A DNA stretch of 64,000 bases from Ctena decussata (GCA_963989385.1 OZ022501.1:93542979-93606978); one strand, 5' to 3'. Numbered from the stretch's first letter, positions 21,600 to 33,318 are shown. Translations and numbers: made by a program. The notes: generated by a model not told the origin, from the letters alone.

Positions 21600-22934
21600 A
21601 GCAAGGAAAGGGTCCAGTTTTAGCGAATTTGAGAAATGCACGCTATTTAACTATGTACTTTTTGCTGTTTCCTCGACTGGTTTTGCTTTGTGTGCCGTCT
21701 TTACATTTTGAGTTTTCCTTTCCCATTCGTGTTTCAGAACGTGTTATGATTACTTTGGCATAACGTACCAACTACTACCAATGAAAAGTTTGTATTTTTG
21801 CCTATACAGTTCCTCAGCATACTTTGCATGAAAATGTGGAACAAAACCATATTACATAATTACTGACTTTCGTTAGTATTGATAAAGACAGCAATGTAAG
21901 ATTCTTCTTAGCTTCCTAAAATCATTCTGATCTCTTTGGTCCTAAGAGCAGTTTATTACCATTATAGGATTTTTGTATTTCATTATAAGAGTCAATTACG
22001 TGTAACAGGGTTTGTCCTAGAAGAAGATGTCTTTTCTTTATTGCTATGTTTCTTGTTTTCAGGAGATGTTTACCTTTACTGCAGCTGTTATTTGCAGCAC
22101 CCGTAAATTTATAATACTCACTTTGTCTAGGAAATCTTAGGAATTTTTCCAACGCTTGCGCTGGAGCTTATTAGGGGACTAAATAAAACCCAGTCTGCTT
22201 TTTTGTGTTTTGTTTTTTCTTTAGTTCTATGTGTATACACAGATCCGAGAATAGCCGCTAAGGCCCGCCTACTTAGTTACTGTTACTACGTCTCACAAGC
22301 TTTACACAAAGATGGCGGAAAAATAAATGACAAATGCAAGTGTCTGCTAAATGTTGGCGATCTATGGCGAAGAATCAGCCTCCTCATGACCTACACATGG
22401 AAGTTGGCGCATCACGCATTTCCGATGCGTTCTGTTTTTGCAAAACAAGATAAGTTTATTGAAAGTGGTGTCAGTTTGTTTTCTTTAAACAGGTACACAT
22501 CCCTCCATAACCGTAAGGTAAAATCACGGACTGATGTACAATATTGACCACGTGCGATTTGTTTGTGAGACTATGTCACGTGCTAAGTTGTCGTTGCATT
22601 GGCCAGGTATACGCTATCACGTGATTTTGAGTGACATTCTGGGTGTGGCTCGGAACTGTGTATTGGGGATAGTTTTCAGAATTTATTTGCGGTCTTACCT
22701 TATTTAAACAGCGTTTGGATATTGGCCAGGTACCATGCTCATAGGACAGACAGTTGTAGTATCTGATCTCGGGCTCTGGCTACATTGTTTGCAAATGTTC
22801 CTTTAGGGGCCTCTAGACATGACTGTGTTAAGAACTTGCCTGTTGCATATTTCCAGATGTGCACTTGTACTGTAAGAATTGAAAACGTCTGTCGCTTCTA
22901 TCCGAATTCAGGTCTGCTATGCCATTTCTTTCCT
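21600..22934. other. no recognisable feature
   Basis: Contains the frames 21922-22152 (minus) and 22203-22547 (plus), neither with a recognisable domain. No repeat with clear ends. Confidence 0.35.
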
Positions 22935-23157
22935 GGGGCCGTATTCATAAAACGACTTAAGGGGTTGCTATGCTGTTGCTAAGGCTAAATTTCTTTGAAG
23001 AAGATTCCCTACAACTATGAAATTTGCTCTGGAGGAACAGTCTTACAAAGACTGTTCCTCCAGAGCAAACTTCATAGTTGTAGGGAATCTCCCTTATAGA
23101 TATTTAGCCTTAGCAACAGCATAGCAACGACTTAAGTGGCTTTATGAATATGGCCCC
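22935..23157. mobile_element. foldback MITE (223 bp, near-perfect palindrome)
   Basis: Begins GGGGCCGTATTCATAAAACG and ends with TTATGAATATGGCCCC. The arms pair through TTGCTATGCTGTTGCTAAGG, TAGTTGTAGGGAA complement and GGAACAGTCTT / AAGACTGTTCC with almost no loop. The target duplication is not evident. Confidence 0.85.
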
Positions 23158-23314
23158 TGTATGCGTGCCTTCTAAATGAGCCATGCTTCCACAATTCAAA
23201 TGGTTAATGTGTTTTAGGTATGATTAAAATGCCATTGTTCTTCGTGTCAGTATTTGAGCTTGAACAGTAGATTCGTTCGAAACAAAAAGCTAAAAAGGTA
23301 AGTGGAACAAAGAA

Positions 23315-23356
23315 AGAGAAACATTTATTTGAATGCATTCAAATAAATGTTTCTCT
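23315..23356. repeat. perfect 42-bp palindrome
   Basis: AGAGAAACATTTATTTGAATG followed at once by its exact complement; no spacer. Confidence 0.9.
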
Positions 23357-24148
23357 CTCCTTGTATTAGTTGCTACAGCTTGTGTTTCCAACATTACAAA
23401 ATGATTTCAACAATTTGATAGCGTTTATAAACTGTCATTAGGACTTCAAATTACAATTCCGTTCTAAAAGCTTTAAATATGAATATTTGCATTAAAAATT
23501 AAGTAGTTCACGCATGATACAATAAGCGATCTTTTACAATGTCCCTTAATGTATGGTGTTAATGCTTATCATCAGTTGCATTATTGTTTTTGTTTTTACA
23601 GTTCATTACATTATAGAATAGAGCATTTAATGTTCTTATTGTTTCGTAGCATTTTTCACAACTATATACAAAGCATCGTATTTTTGTCACCAATAGCTAA
23701 TGTAAAATTGTCATTACCTTAAAGGAACAATTGTAATTTGATTGATGTTTGCTTTTGCGTTTGCTTTTTTCGGAGAGCTAAAATTAACGTCTAGAAATGT
23801 CAATGTAATTATGCTGATGACAGGCTTTTCTTAACCTAAGTTTGGGGCGATGAACATTTATATGTTTTTGCCCGAATAAACTGCTTTGACTTTGACGAAG
23901 ATTCTTCGCTTACATTTCGATTAAATGCCACTCACACTCCGCCCCATTACGTTCGAAAGTGGTGGTTCTGAGTGTGTCCGTTTACCTGCGGCTTCGTGAC
24001 AGCTCGCTATAGGGCTTTTCCAAGTTATCTGACTATGAATCATGCTGTTATGCTTGTTAAGTTTCATTTGACAATGTGATAACAAAGCTCGGAGAGACAG
24101 GTTTTGTTATTTCGTTTCTACTGTATACGTTTAGCATGTTTGTTTACA
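23357..24148. other. no recognisable feature
   Basis: AT-rich; no frame or repeat with supportable identity. Confidence 0.35.
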
Positions 24149-24330
24149 GGAACCCCGGTAGTCTAGTAGGTTAAGCGCCGGCCTGCTGATCTAGAGGTCC
24201 CAAGCTCAATTCCTACTGGAGACAGAAATCTTTGCAAACGGGGTTCCACTGCACACAACCCTCCCATCGTCCTGATGTGACTGAAATACTGCTGGAAAGG
24301 ACGTTATATCGCAAGTCATCCAAATGTCAG
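24149..24330 (+). mobile_element. tRNA-derived SINE, copy 1
   Basis: Head GGTAGTCTAGTAGGTTAAGC resembles a tRNA A box; CCAAGCTCAATTCC is a decayed B box. The body GGGGTTCCACTGCACACAACC and tail ATCGCAAGTCATCC match the copies at 34277 and 62018. Confidence 0.75.
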
Positions 24331-24411
24331 TCTTCTGTTTGTTTACTGTTCCTCTTGATGCCAGCAGAAGGCATCAGAGTGTGATTGTGGCACTTCCAGA
24401 ATATCTTCCAT

Positions 24412-24645
24412 TGAGCCGCGACATGACAAACGAATAAAGTGCCATGTGCGCCCAGTAAGGACTCAGCCTAGCCATCCGCACAGCCTGATCGGAGTCATTG
24501 TCGTTCACATGGTGGTAGCTTAGACCCTTGGCTACCCTTTAAGAGCACAGCCGAGACTCTGATCAGACTGGGCGGATGCCCAGGCTGACCCGAGTCTTTG
24601 CTGGGCGCACAAGCCACTTTGTTGGTTTTGTCGTGTCGCGGCTCA
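24412..24645. mobile_element. M-family hairpin MITE, copy 6
   Basis: TGAGCCGCGACATGACAAAC at left, TGTCGTGTCGCGGCTCA region at right. On the minus strand an arm reads as the peptide EPRHDKTNKVACAPSKD, which is repeat-derived and not a protein. Confidence 0.8.
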
Positions 24646-25272
24646 TTTGTATTTTCAAGAAAGACGGGCTCTGCAAGGACAACTACAAGCATTTTCTGAA
24701 TAGCACGACACGCAACCCGCATATGTACAAACACTCCTAAACGCATGCATGCTCTAGTCCGGACACCTAAAATTCGAGCTTTAAAATCCACAAGATTTTT
24801 ACAGTCTACATGAATAGAATAACACCCTTGTAACGATTCATTCTAATCAGGTGACTGTATTGGCAGATTATTTAGGGTTTTATTGCGCTTTCAAAAATAT
24901 TTCAGTCATTTAAGGCCGATGTGGAAAATAGCGCGATAACGATTTGATGAAATATTAAAGGCGTTATAAACATCTGACCCTATCTGGGCTACAAGTACAG
25001 ATCATTAACCAACGAGCCAACATAGTCAAATGGATTTATTTGAGACAGAAGGAACTAACTGTGCGCAATTTGCATTTTTTTATACGGAGTGGCTATTTAC
25101 AGTTAACTGTAAATAGCCAATAAACGTTAAAATGGCTATTTACAGTTGACTGTCAATAGCCAATAAACGTTAATATGGCTATTTACAGTTAAGTTTCCTC
25201 AAAGTCAAGTCTGCGTAGAACACAGAAGTTTGTGAGTTAGTGAATGATTTCTCTTTACGGAATACAAATTTT

Positions 25273-25365
25273 CCGAATCTGCGTATAACCTTATGACCCA
25301 TGTTCCTTCTTTCGAACGTGTTCTTTGCTCTTGAAGGAACTCTTCTAGATCTTAATTTCCAACAG
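25273..25365 (-). repeat. L-family hairpin repeat, copy 1
   Basis: Diverged minus-strand match to the 93-bp direct repeats at 35261 and 36661: CCATGTTCCTTCTTTCGAAC, then GCTCTTGAAGGAACTCTTC. The GTTCCTTC/GAAGGAAC pair forms a short stem. Confidence 0.55.
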
Positions 25366-26006
25366 AAAATACATTTAAGATCCAGTTTAGTTGGTAAGAT
25401 AGCTGCTAGATAAAGGTGTGATGCCAAACCCGTTTACAAATAGTTTTATTTATGAACATGTGATACGGTACGCCTGAGGTCTTAGGTTTGAGTTCCTGTC
25501 GGGTCACGAGTTTGTTCCTTCCAGAAAGTAATGAATTTAAAAAGGTGAAATATTTATGTGGTTGTTGCTTATTTCTCGAATGATTTTAATATTTTTTTTT
25601 ACACATTTAGCATTATCTAAAATACTAGAACTGGTCGATAATTTAAAGTCATACGGACCTTTCCACAGTATTTCAGCCGTGTAATATAGATAATGAAAAG
25701 GGTCAAACCATCCAGAGACTAGAGATCAGATGAAACAACTAACCTAGCCGGCCCTCGGGATTACGTGTCCAGAGCATTAGCCCCTCATCCAACACGACTG
25801 AACATCATTTCATAAGACTTGTTAGCAAAAAAAGCATGTAAATAATATTGAACCTGAAACTTTGACCTAGCGAAACGCTGAAATAATAAATACAAGTTTC
25901 CATGTTGAAAAATCCATCTTTTTTGACATTGTATGAGTGTGTCATGTTATGTTTATTTTGATTTTGTCATGTTTTGCCAATCTTAATGCAATGTGCTGAG
26001 TAATGG

Positions 26007-26190
26007 TCGAACCACAGGCGCTTGAAGTTCTATGCTATGTAACATATTTCAATGCCGCTAAACATCTAGGCTATGAGCCATTTTGAAGAAATGGCCTACG
26101 AAATGGCCTATAGACTGCGTCAAGTATAAAGGATTTGAGGGGGGGGGGGGGGGGGGGTTGAGCATAGAACTTCAAGCGCCTGTGGTCGAA
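26007..26190. mobile_element. 174-bp MITE with perfect 25-bp ends and 5-bp target duplication
   Basis: Element 26012-26185 begins CCACAGGCGCTTGAAGTTCT ATGCT and ends with the exact complement. TCGAA directly flanks both ends. The interior has a 19-G run (26139-26157). Confidence 0.85.
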
Positions 26191-26844
26191 CCGGCCACAC
26201 TTAGCATTTTGATATGGATGAGTTCATGTTGTTAAGGGAAAATTGAGTACTCCAGACGAATAAATTGGCCCATAAAGCAAATTTCATATAAATGTGTATA
26301 AAAATTGAAAAAAAAAAATAAATAAAAAAATAAACATTTACTAACTGCTGAATATTCTTTACAGGATTTATAAGCATGCTTATGCATGTTTTATTATCTG
26401 TTACTAAATTCCTATATATGCGTTTTATTACAGGATTATACTGTGAGTCATTAATTGACTTTACTTATAGTAGTTTATACAAGTGAGACAGCGCGGCTAA
26501 TTATGGCCTTGAAACAAACCAAACCAAACCAAATTGACTAAAAATATCATTGACTTTTAATTGTAAATTTATAAAAGCCTTATCTGCAGTCAACTGTAAA
26601 TAGCCATTTTAACGCTATTTGGCTATCTACAGTCAACTGTAAATAGCCAATTTTACGTTTTTTGGCTATTGACAGTTGACTGTAAATAGCCATTTTAACG
26701 ATTTTTGGCTATTTACAGTCAACTGTCAATAGCCTCTGCCTTTTTTATATTTGTCTATAACAACTGAATATTTTTTAATTTGAAAATCTTTGTTCTTTAT
26801 GGCACTCAGAATTTGCTATGCATTTCTTTTGTATGTCTGCAAAC

Positions 26845-27440
26845 AATTGCGGTACATCTGTTGTGGTTCCTCAATGTGTCATGTTCGTTTTTTCCGCTTG
26901 CCTGTAGTCTTCTAGCAATATGGTCACCTGTATAGCTGCCCACTTTGCTTTCTATTTTGTGTCGTTGGTTGATTGTTTTGGGTTTAACGGCCCTTTGAGA
27001 CAATATTTTAGTCTATATCGGACCGTCTCCCAGAGATGGGGAGAAAAAAAAGAGAATGATAGAAGAGAAACAAAATTCATACAACCCCCAACCGCAGTAC
27101 GCCCTTGTCCTACTTTTATCCAAATAACAAGGACGCCCCGGCACTAGAAGTTATAACCAGCACCATCGCCCGACCACCACCTCACTATTTTGTGTTGTAA
27201 TTCCAAATAAAAAAATGCATGTTAAATTAGATGTTACTGTTACTTCTTTTGGCTGCGCATGCTGGTGTTTTCGTTCACCTTTTGTGTAAATGGTGTTTTT
27301 AGTTGAGGTAGCTGAATTGCCAAAGTTGTTTATTTCGTTTACCGTTTATGTCTTTTGTGAACTGATGTCAATTTATGTACTTCTTTGGTTTCGAGGGCGG
27401 AGTATTGGATCAGATTGTATAAGCTTCCGATCATTCCCCT
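26845..27440 (+). repeat. D-family repeat, copy 6, split by a P retroposon
   Basis: Left part has GTACATCTGTTGTGGTTCCT and GCAATATGGTCACCTGTATA; right part has GTAGCTGAATTGCCAAAG and TTCGAGGGCGGAGTATTGG. The P copy at 26963-27184 interrupts it between them. Confidence 0.7.
26952..27195 (-). mobile_element. P-family retroposon, copy 2, with 11-bp target duplication
   Basis: CTATTTTGTGT occurs at 26952-26962 and 27185-27195, flanking a P element of about 220 bp (GGGTTTAACGGCCCTTTGAG near one end, CCGACCACCACCTCA at the other). The duplication shows insertion into D copy 6. Confidence 0.8.
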
Positions 27441-27529
27441 TTTTTACTTTTTTGTGTTTTAGTCGTAGCCAGATCGAGACACGATACTGAATGGTGCCTC
27501 TTCCCTTTCTCCTCCTGTCCACAGGGTAT

Positions 27530-27852
27530 AATCGATTCCGCCAATTTTCGCTTCCTGCAGAAACTGTACATCATATCTGGCTTCCGCTGAGACTGTCCGC
27601 GAACTCTTGCTTCCTGCAGAGACTACTTTCCTCGAGAAATGGCTTCCTGCCGAGACTGTCCGCGTGACTCTGCTTCCTGCCGAGAGCCTCGGCAGGAAGC
27701 AGAATCACGCGGACAGTCTCTGCAGGAAGCCATTTATCATGTACAGAAGTCTCGGCAGGAAGCAAGAGTTCGCGGACAGTCTCAGCGGAAGCCAGATATG
27801 ATGTACAGTCTCTGCAGGAAGCGAAAATTGGCGGAATCGATTATACCCTGTG
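27530..27852. repeat. 323-bp long palindrome built of short repeats
   Basis: Outer 41 bp (CACAGGGTATAATCGATTCC, GCCAATTTTCGCTTCCTGCA) are matched exactly by the complement at the right end, and pairing continues inward with few mismatches. Each arm is made of ~30-bp modules containing GCTTCCTGCNGAGACTGTCC. Both strands therefore carry nearly the same 64-codon frame (LPAET repeats), which is an artefact of symmetry. Confidence 0.9.
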
Positions 27853-27859
27853 TTGTCTA

Positions 27860-28565
27860 CTAACGCACACTTCCCTGACTATTATTATAATTACGGGGTG
27901 GGGGACACTGTTGCACTTCAAACCAACATTTTGGGTATAACATAATTTAAACATTAAGTAAGCTGACTAAGGCTATATACTCAACCATTACAATTTGTCT
28001 TTTTATATGCTGTTTGAAATATTTGCGATAAAATGATAACAGTTTAACATGTTTATACATTTTATCTTAATGTACTCGCTACAGTCAAAACTGGTATTAT
28101 TTCCTTAAATTTATTCGTCTTTCCTGTCAAATAAATCAAAATAATATAAAAAATACGGGAAATATAAGAAACTTTTGATCGCTGATAAATCTTAGAATGG
28201 TTTAGGGTCTGTTGAAAACATTTGATGTTTCATAATTCATTATAATTAATTTATCATTAATTTATTGCACATGCCTGAGTTATGTTACCTGACCCTCAAA
28301 GTGTCTCAGAATCATTAATATGATTTAAGCTTAGAATATTTTATGCCCTTTCTTCAATTTCCAACTTTCTTTCCTAATATCAGATTTCGTATGTACCATA
28401 GTAACGATTTCAAATGTCCACCGAATAATTTGCCACAACTGCAATTTGGCAAAGTATTTCAGTTTTCATTTAGCTGTCTTGAAAAAAGCAGAGAAGAGAG
28501 AGAGCAAACAACAGTTGCACCTACTTTAACCTGTGCATATCATAAAATACATAAAATATAAATGA
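27860..28565. other. no recognisable feature
   Basis: AT-rich; the frame at 28343-28561 has no recognisable domain. Confidence 0.35.
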
Positions 28566-28745
28566 GGCTGGGCATCCGTCCAGTCTGATCTGTGTTTTTG
28601 CTGTGCAATTAAAGGGTAGCTAAGGGTCTAATCTACCTCCATGCCGACAGCGAGGACTCTGATCAGACTGGGTGGATGCTCAGGCTGATCTGAGTCTACG
28701 CGTGGCGCACATGCCAGTTTGTTGGTTTTGTCGTGTCGTGGCTCA
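28566..28745. mobile_element. M-family hairpin MITE, copy 7 (left end missing)
   Basis: Starts inside the left arm (GAGGCTGGGCATCCGTCCAG) and ends GTCGTGTCGTGGCTCA. The lost outer ~55 bp of the left arm prevents full pairing. Confidence 0.75.
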
Positions 28746-28845
28746 AATATAGATATCCGGGACAACCCAGGAAAAAAACACCTGGAAAAATAGAACACCA
28801 GAAAACGGAACAACACATTTTGATACGTCAGTGAGTTAACCAAAC

Positions 28846-29090
28846 GATAAAATTGAGCCACGTCTCAAGGTCTTCTGGTTTAGCAAAGACAATTCTTCAG
28901 GGCACAGTGAAAGGAAAAAGAAGAGGTAGACAGAAGAAGAGGTGGGAAGACAATATCAAGGAGTGGACAGGAATGGATTTTGCCAGCTCAACTAGGGCAG
29001 CTGAAGACAGGACAAAGTGGAAAGGGATTGTTTTGAAGTCATCTGTTGTGCCCCAACGATCTAGTAAGGTTATGGGATAGAATAGAATAG
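28846..29090 (+). pseudogene. non-LTR retrotransposon, last residues of the ORF and 3' end
   Basis: The 75-residue frame (28853-29080) reads SHVSRSSGLAKTILQGTVKG then KRRGRQKKRWEDNIKEWTG, FASSTRAAEDRTKW and SSVVPQRSS. This is the conserved C-terminal tail of many animal LINE polyproteins (jockey/CR1-like 'GH(V)xR ... GxRxxGRQxxRW'). Everything upstream is lost, so this is a strongly 5'-truncated copy. A short 3' tail with AGAATAGAATAGATAGAATG follows the stop. It is unrelated in sequence to the element at 20081-21379. Confidence 0.75.
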
Positions 29091-29379
29091 ATAGAATGCA
29101 GTGCAGTCCTCCATTGCATTGCCTGACGCAAGGCGTATAGGTCACTTTCATGAATGGATTTCTAATGGTGTAACTCCTTCTGTCATTTAGACACTTGGCA
29201 TTTTGATAGGTTACGATAACCGTTTTCAGCTCTTACGACGACAGTGTATCTGAAAACTGACATGTGATTTACTTCTCAAAAGTACTTTCATATAAATTAC
29301 TTGCAAAGGCATTTTTATTGTTTTACTTTTACAATGATAACGTGGAATAAACAGCTAAGTAATTGTTTAGAACCATTGC

Positions 29380-30030
29380 ACAAGCTGAGGGCGAGTTTGG
29401 ATCCAGTAAAACTAGTTTAATGTTGATGTAATCTGTATTACTTGAGTCGGGCGATGGTGCTAGTTATAACTTCCAGTGCCGGGGTGTCCTACTTATTTGG
29501 ATTAAAGTAAGGCAAGGGCCTACTGTGTTTGAAGTGGGTGCGGGTGGGGGGTTGTTTGGACATTTTTTTCTCCCGTCTATTATTTCTGTCTTCTTTCTCC
29601 CTCTCTATGGGAGACAGTCCGATATAGACTGAAATACTGTCTCAAAGGGCGGTTACATGTAAACCCAAAATAATCAACCAACCAACCAACCGTTTTTTTT
29701 TCTGTGATGTTCTTTACCAGTATAGCTGCCCACTTTGCTTTCTGTTCTTGTTTATAATTCTAATATAACATCAGTAAAATATAGATATTACTTCATTTGT
29801 TCTGGTTGTCTATGTCATGTCGATGCTTTTGCTCGCCTGTTGTGTGAGTGGTGTTTTCCACTGGCATAGCTGAGTGATCACCTGTCTGGATCTTTCGGTT
29901 TACCGTGCGCGTATTTCGTGAAGTATTGTCAAGTCATGTATGAATATTCTTTTTTCCCTTTAAAATTCTAGTTCGGGATATAGAATCTCATTGTATTAGT
30001 TCCTGGTCATTGCCTGTCTTTGTACTTAAC
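29380..30030 (+). repeat. D-family repeat, copy 7, split by a P retroposon
   Basis: GTTTGGATCCAGTAAAACTA at left; after the P insertion, TATAGCTGCCCACTTTGC, GTTTACCGTGCGCGTATTTC and GTTCCTGGTCATTGCCTGTC. Confidence 0.7.
29448..29692 (+). mobile_element. P-family retroposon, copy 3
   Basis: Opposite orientation to the other copies: GGGCGATGGTGCTAGTTATA at its 5' side and AATCAACCAACCAACCAACC as the 3' tail. Nested in D copy 7. Confidence 0.75.
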
Positions 30031-32603
30031 ACTAAAATAAGGAAACAATTATGATAAAAATTAAAAGACTAGTTTAAGGGCCTCTTAAAAGTTATTACAT
30101 GAAAGAGAAGAAAACAAAATACCTCTTTGTCAATTCTCAAATTTCAAAATTCACTTTTCCAGTTGTACATTACTAATTAAAATGTACTTCCTGCATAGGG
30201 GTTCACAGAAAATGCAATTATACAAAAAACTGAAACTGCATTAATGTGCATAAAATAAGACAGATATCACATTACAAGTATTTCATAAGAATTGATATCA
30301 TTTCAAATATCATTTCAGACCACACAATGTCCAACAACCCATTTATACCCAACAGAATCCATTAATCTTCTCTGGGAACTCTGATATTTTTTTAATCTAA
30401 TTATATCATATTGTATCTATTATCTTAAGGAAGAATACGCAATAAAGTGTAGACCGTGATCAAACGCCGCGTACTGCGGCATTAGATATGGGTCTAAGCT
30501 GTTTCCCAATGTCCTGATTATGGGTACATGTAACAAGTGTTAAGTGTGTTTACAAATGAAATCATCTTGTACTTAAGGGGCTGGCTTCATAATAAACAAT
30601 GAGGCCGGAGTGGTCCTGGTCTCCTGTTTCCCTTGAAAATTACCCTTTTCCCTTGTTCCCCTGACATAAAATGCACTCTCCCAACAATAATTTCTTTCTT
30701 GTTCCCCTGTTCCTTATAGTTATTTGCTTTGTTCTCCTGTACCCAAAAATTAAGTTTATAAACAATGATTTAACTACTGTGAACTAATAGTTGTAGCCCC
30801 AGAAAATCCTGAATCCATACAGGAAGAGCTGTGCTCTGTTTTAATGAAAGGGAAGATGTATAAATAAATATTTTTTTTGTAGTCCCAGAATTTTAGGTTC
30901 CCCTGTTCCTTAAAATTGATGCTGTTCCCTTGGTCCACTCTTAGAAATGACTTTGTTTCGCTGTTCCCTTGAACAAACATGGTCATTTTCCCCTGATCCC
31001 CTAAACTCATAAACGACTCTTCTTTGACTAGAATCATGACTAGTTTAGTTTAGATTGAGTGAACTTATTTGTCGTAGACATAACAGAGCATGCATGACCT
31101 GCATCCGGGTTTTTATTGTATGGGGGATAATAAACACAATCTACCATTTGTAAAAAGAAACAGTTTTAAAATGAAGTTTTATGAATATAAACTTTATTTT
31201 GGCTTCGTTTCCTTTTTAATTTAATCGCCGTTATTTGCAAATAAACTTGTTTTATTAAATAATGACGAATGACGAAAAGTGTATTTGCAAATTTCATGAC
31301 CCGTTTGAGCAGCCGTAGATCAGGCGCATTCGAGTTTTCCAATCGTATATTTAAAGGTCTAGTATGAAAGCCATAACCGCACCGCGCTTCCGATCTGCCG
31401 CGCCAGAAATCAGTCTTCTTTAACAACTGATGTATTTCTAACTAAAATTACAAAGAAACAAACAGTGCTTCCACTAGTGGAAGTCTGGGGGTCTGTGACT
31501 TCTAAAACTGAATGCCAGGAAGTCAGTGACTTCCAATTTTTATCATAACCTACTATTTATAAAGTGAATATTGACTTAAATAATGAGAAAAATTTGTTGT
31601 AATAATGGTATTTCACCCATTAATGAAGGAGAAAGCAACATAAATATGGACATTCTGGAAGAAACCAAGTTTATCCTTCAGCATGACTTCCAAATGACAA
31701 ACCTTGGAAGTCATATGACTTCCTGATACGTCCTGATTTTGATGGTTAGTGCTAGCTCTGAACAAAATACAATGAGAACAAAAAACTACTTTTTCGAAGC
31801 TGAACAAAAAATCAGACATACCCCTTATCTTTTTGATTTTTTTATACTAAGTTATCATAAAATTCTGGTTCCGATAGGCCTTCATGTGAAAGTGATTTTA
31901 ACCTGACATTGAGTTTTGAAACCAATTCATTGCATCGGCGATAAAATTTTCTAGATAAGGAATTATTTCGATGAAGGCTTATCTTGATACTCATAAGCTC
32001 AGTTGCACACACGCTCACTCACTCACAAACTCACGAATTCACAACCTTAGCAATTGGGCCAAACGAAGTCAGAGAAAATCATGAAAATATGAGGCAGGAA
32101 AAGCTAAGAAATAGACTTTTAATAAGTGTCCCCCCGGTTACAGCTAGCTCCTGGTGAGGTATCGGTATTTTTGCAGTTCAGTCATGCCATTAAATCTTAC
32201 TTGTGGCAAATAAACTAGGATATCGAAGTTGTATGGAAATGAGTAAGGAAAACATCAGTTTTGGCCATGGTGCCGCATGGTTATATATCTATGCGCTAGT
32301 CATTTGTATCCACAACCCCCACCTACAGAAACGGAATTTTTACATTTCAGAGACCTGTGATGATTAGCTGATGGTAACAACCTTGCTCTTATTTCGACCC
32401 TATACTACAGAAAATCTCACAGGGTAAAGGATTCTAATCTTAAAACTCCGGCACTATGGAAACAATCAAAATATAATTGCTCTGCACCTTGGTCCGGCTA
32501 TCCCAGCGCCATTGTATTATTGTAGGCCCGGAACGTCACGTTACCATAGTCTAGCTGCAGTTGCAGTTATCCGTTGAGGGATTATTGGGTTGCCCTTTAT
32601 ATT

Positions 32604-32930
32604 AATTCATGTTTTGTCCACCATTTTGATGGACTTCTTATTAAACCAACAACCCAACAAACTCTATTCGTTTATTGTGTTTCCGTTCATTCCTGGCGCA
32701 GCCCATCTTCGTAGGTTGGGGCGAGGATGCAAATGACAGCAGGCCGAATTGACCCTGACGAGTTGAATGGCGGCCGAGTTGACCCAGGAGCCGTGAAGAC
32801 CCCAGGCTTACAGAAAGCAGGCCGAGTTGACCCGCTTCTTCCATGACATACTATCGCCAGACAATAGTTGTAATCGAACTTGACCAAGGCTGATCACGAT
32901 AATCCTCACTCGGGAATTCATGTTTTGTCC
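32604..32930 (-). mobile_element. retroposon-like insertion with 16-bp target duplication
   Basis: AATTCATGTTTTGTCC at 32604-32619 and again at 32915-32930, exactly, flanks a 295-bp insert. On the minus strand the insert has CACAATAAACGAATAG near its 3' end (a polyadenylation-type signal) and three copies of GGGTCAAYTCGGCC. Source RNA unknown; it may be a SINE or processed transcript. Confidence 0.7.
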
Positions 32931-33318
32931 TTGAACAAGACACATTTACTTTACAAAAGTACTGATAATACCCAGGAAGCGGTGGATCCGTCCTGACATG
33001 ACTAAAAAGTTGTTCTTAAAAAACGAATTTCATCTTCGACAATTATCTTTTTTAAAGATGTTTCTTGTCTTTTATGTTGTCATAATCAGGAGCCTCTTTT
33101 TATAATTAAAGCTATAACATCAGATAGCCGCTATTTCGAACATCAAGATCTCTTCATAAGTTTCAAGCGATCGGCAAACGTCCTGCGCAGATCATCAAAC
33201 GATGGCCAATTTCAGTTTAAGGTGTCTCTACATTTTTTTGCCACAGTGAAACTTCTGGATTTCGTCGCCAGATCATGACAGGGTCACAGATGAGGCTTGA
33301 ATAGCCTAAACTTCGGGG

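Larger units (their letters stand above)
25085..26740. mobile_element. 1.66-kb element with inverted arrays of 43-bp palindromic units
   Basis: Left array: palindromes at 25090, 25133 and a half unit at 25176. Right array: a half unit at 26584 and palindromes at 26620, 26663, 26706. Every step is 43 bp: a 30-bp palindrome (TGGCTATTTACAGTT and its complement) plus a 13-bp linker that is inverted between the arrays. Ends CGGAGTGGCTATT and complement of GGCAGAGGCTATT are flanked by TTTTTTATA on both sides (25076-25084, 26741-26749), a candidate 9-bp target duplication as in Mutator-type elements. No transposase frame inside. Confidence 0.65.

Noticed and set aside
24495..24791. Minus frame containing EPRHDKTNK as a possible conserved protein
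   Set aside because: The string lies entirely in an M-family hairpin and recurs at 28628-28861.
27571..27863. LPAET-rich frames on both strands as candidate repeat proteins or sortase signals
   Set aside because: They arise from one palindrome built of short modules; the LPAET string is coincidental and this is eukaryotic DNA.
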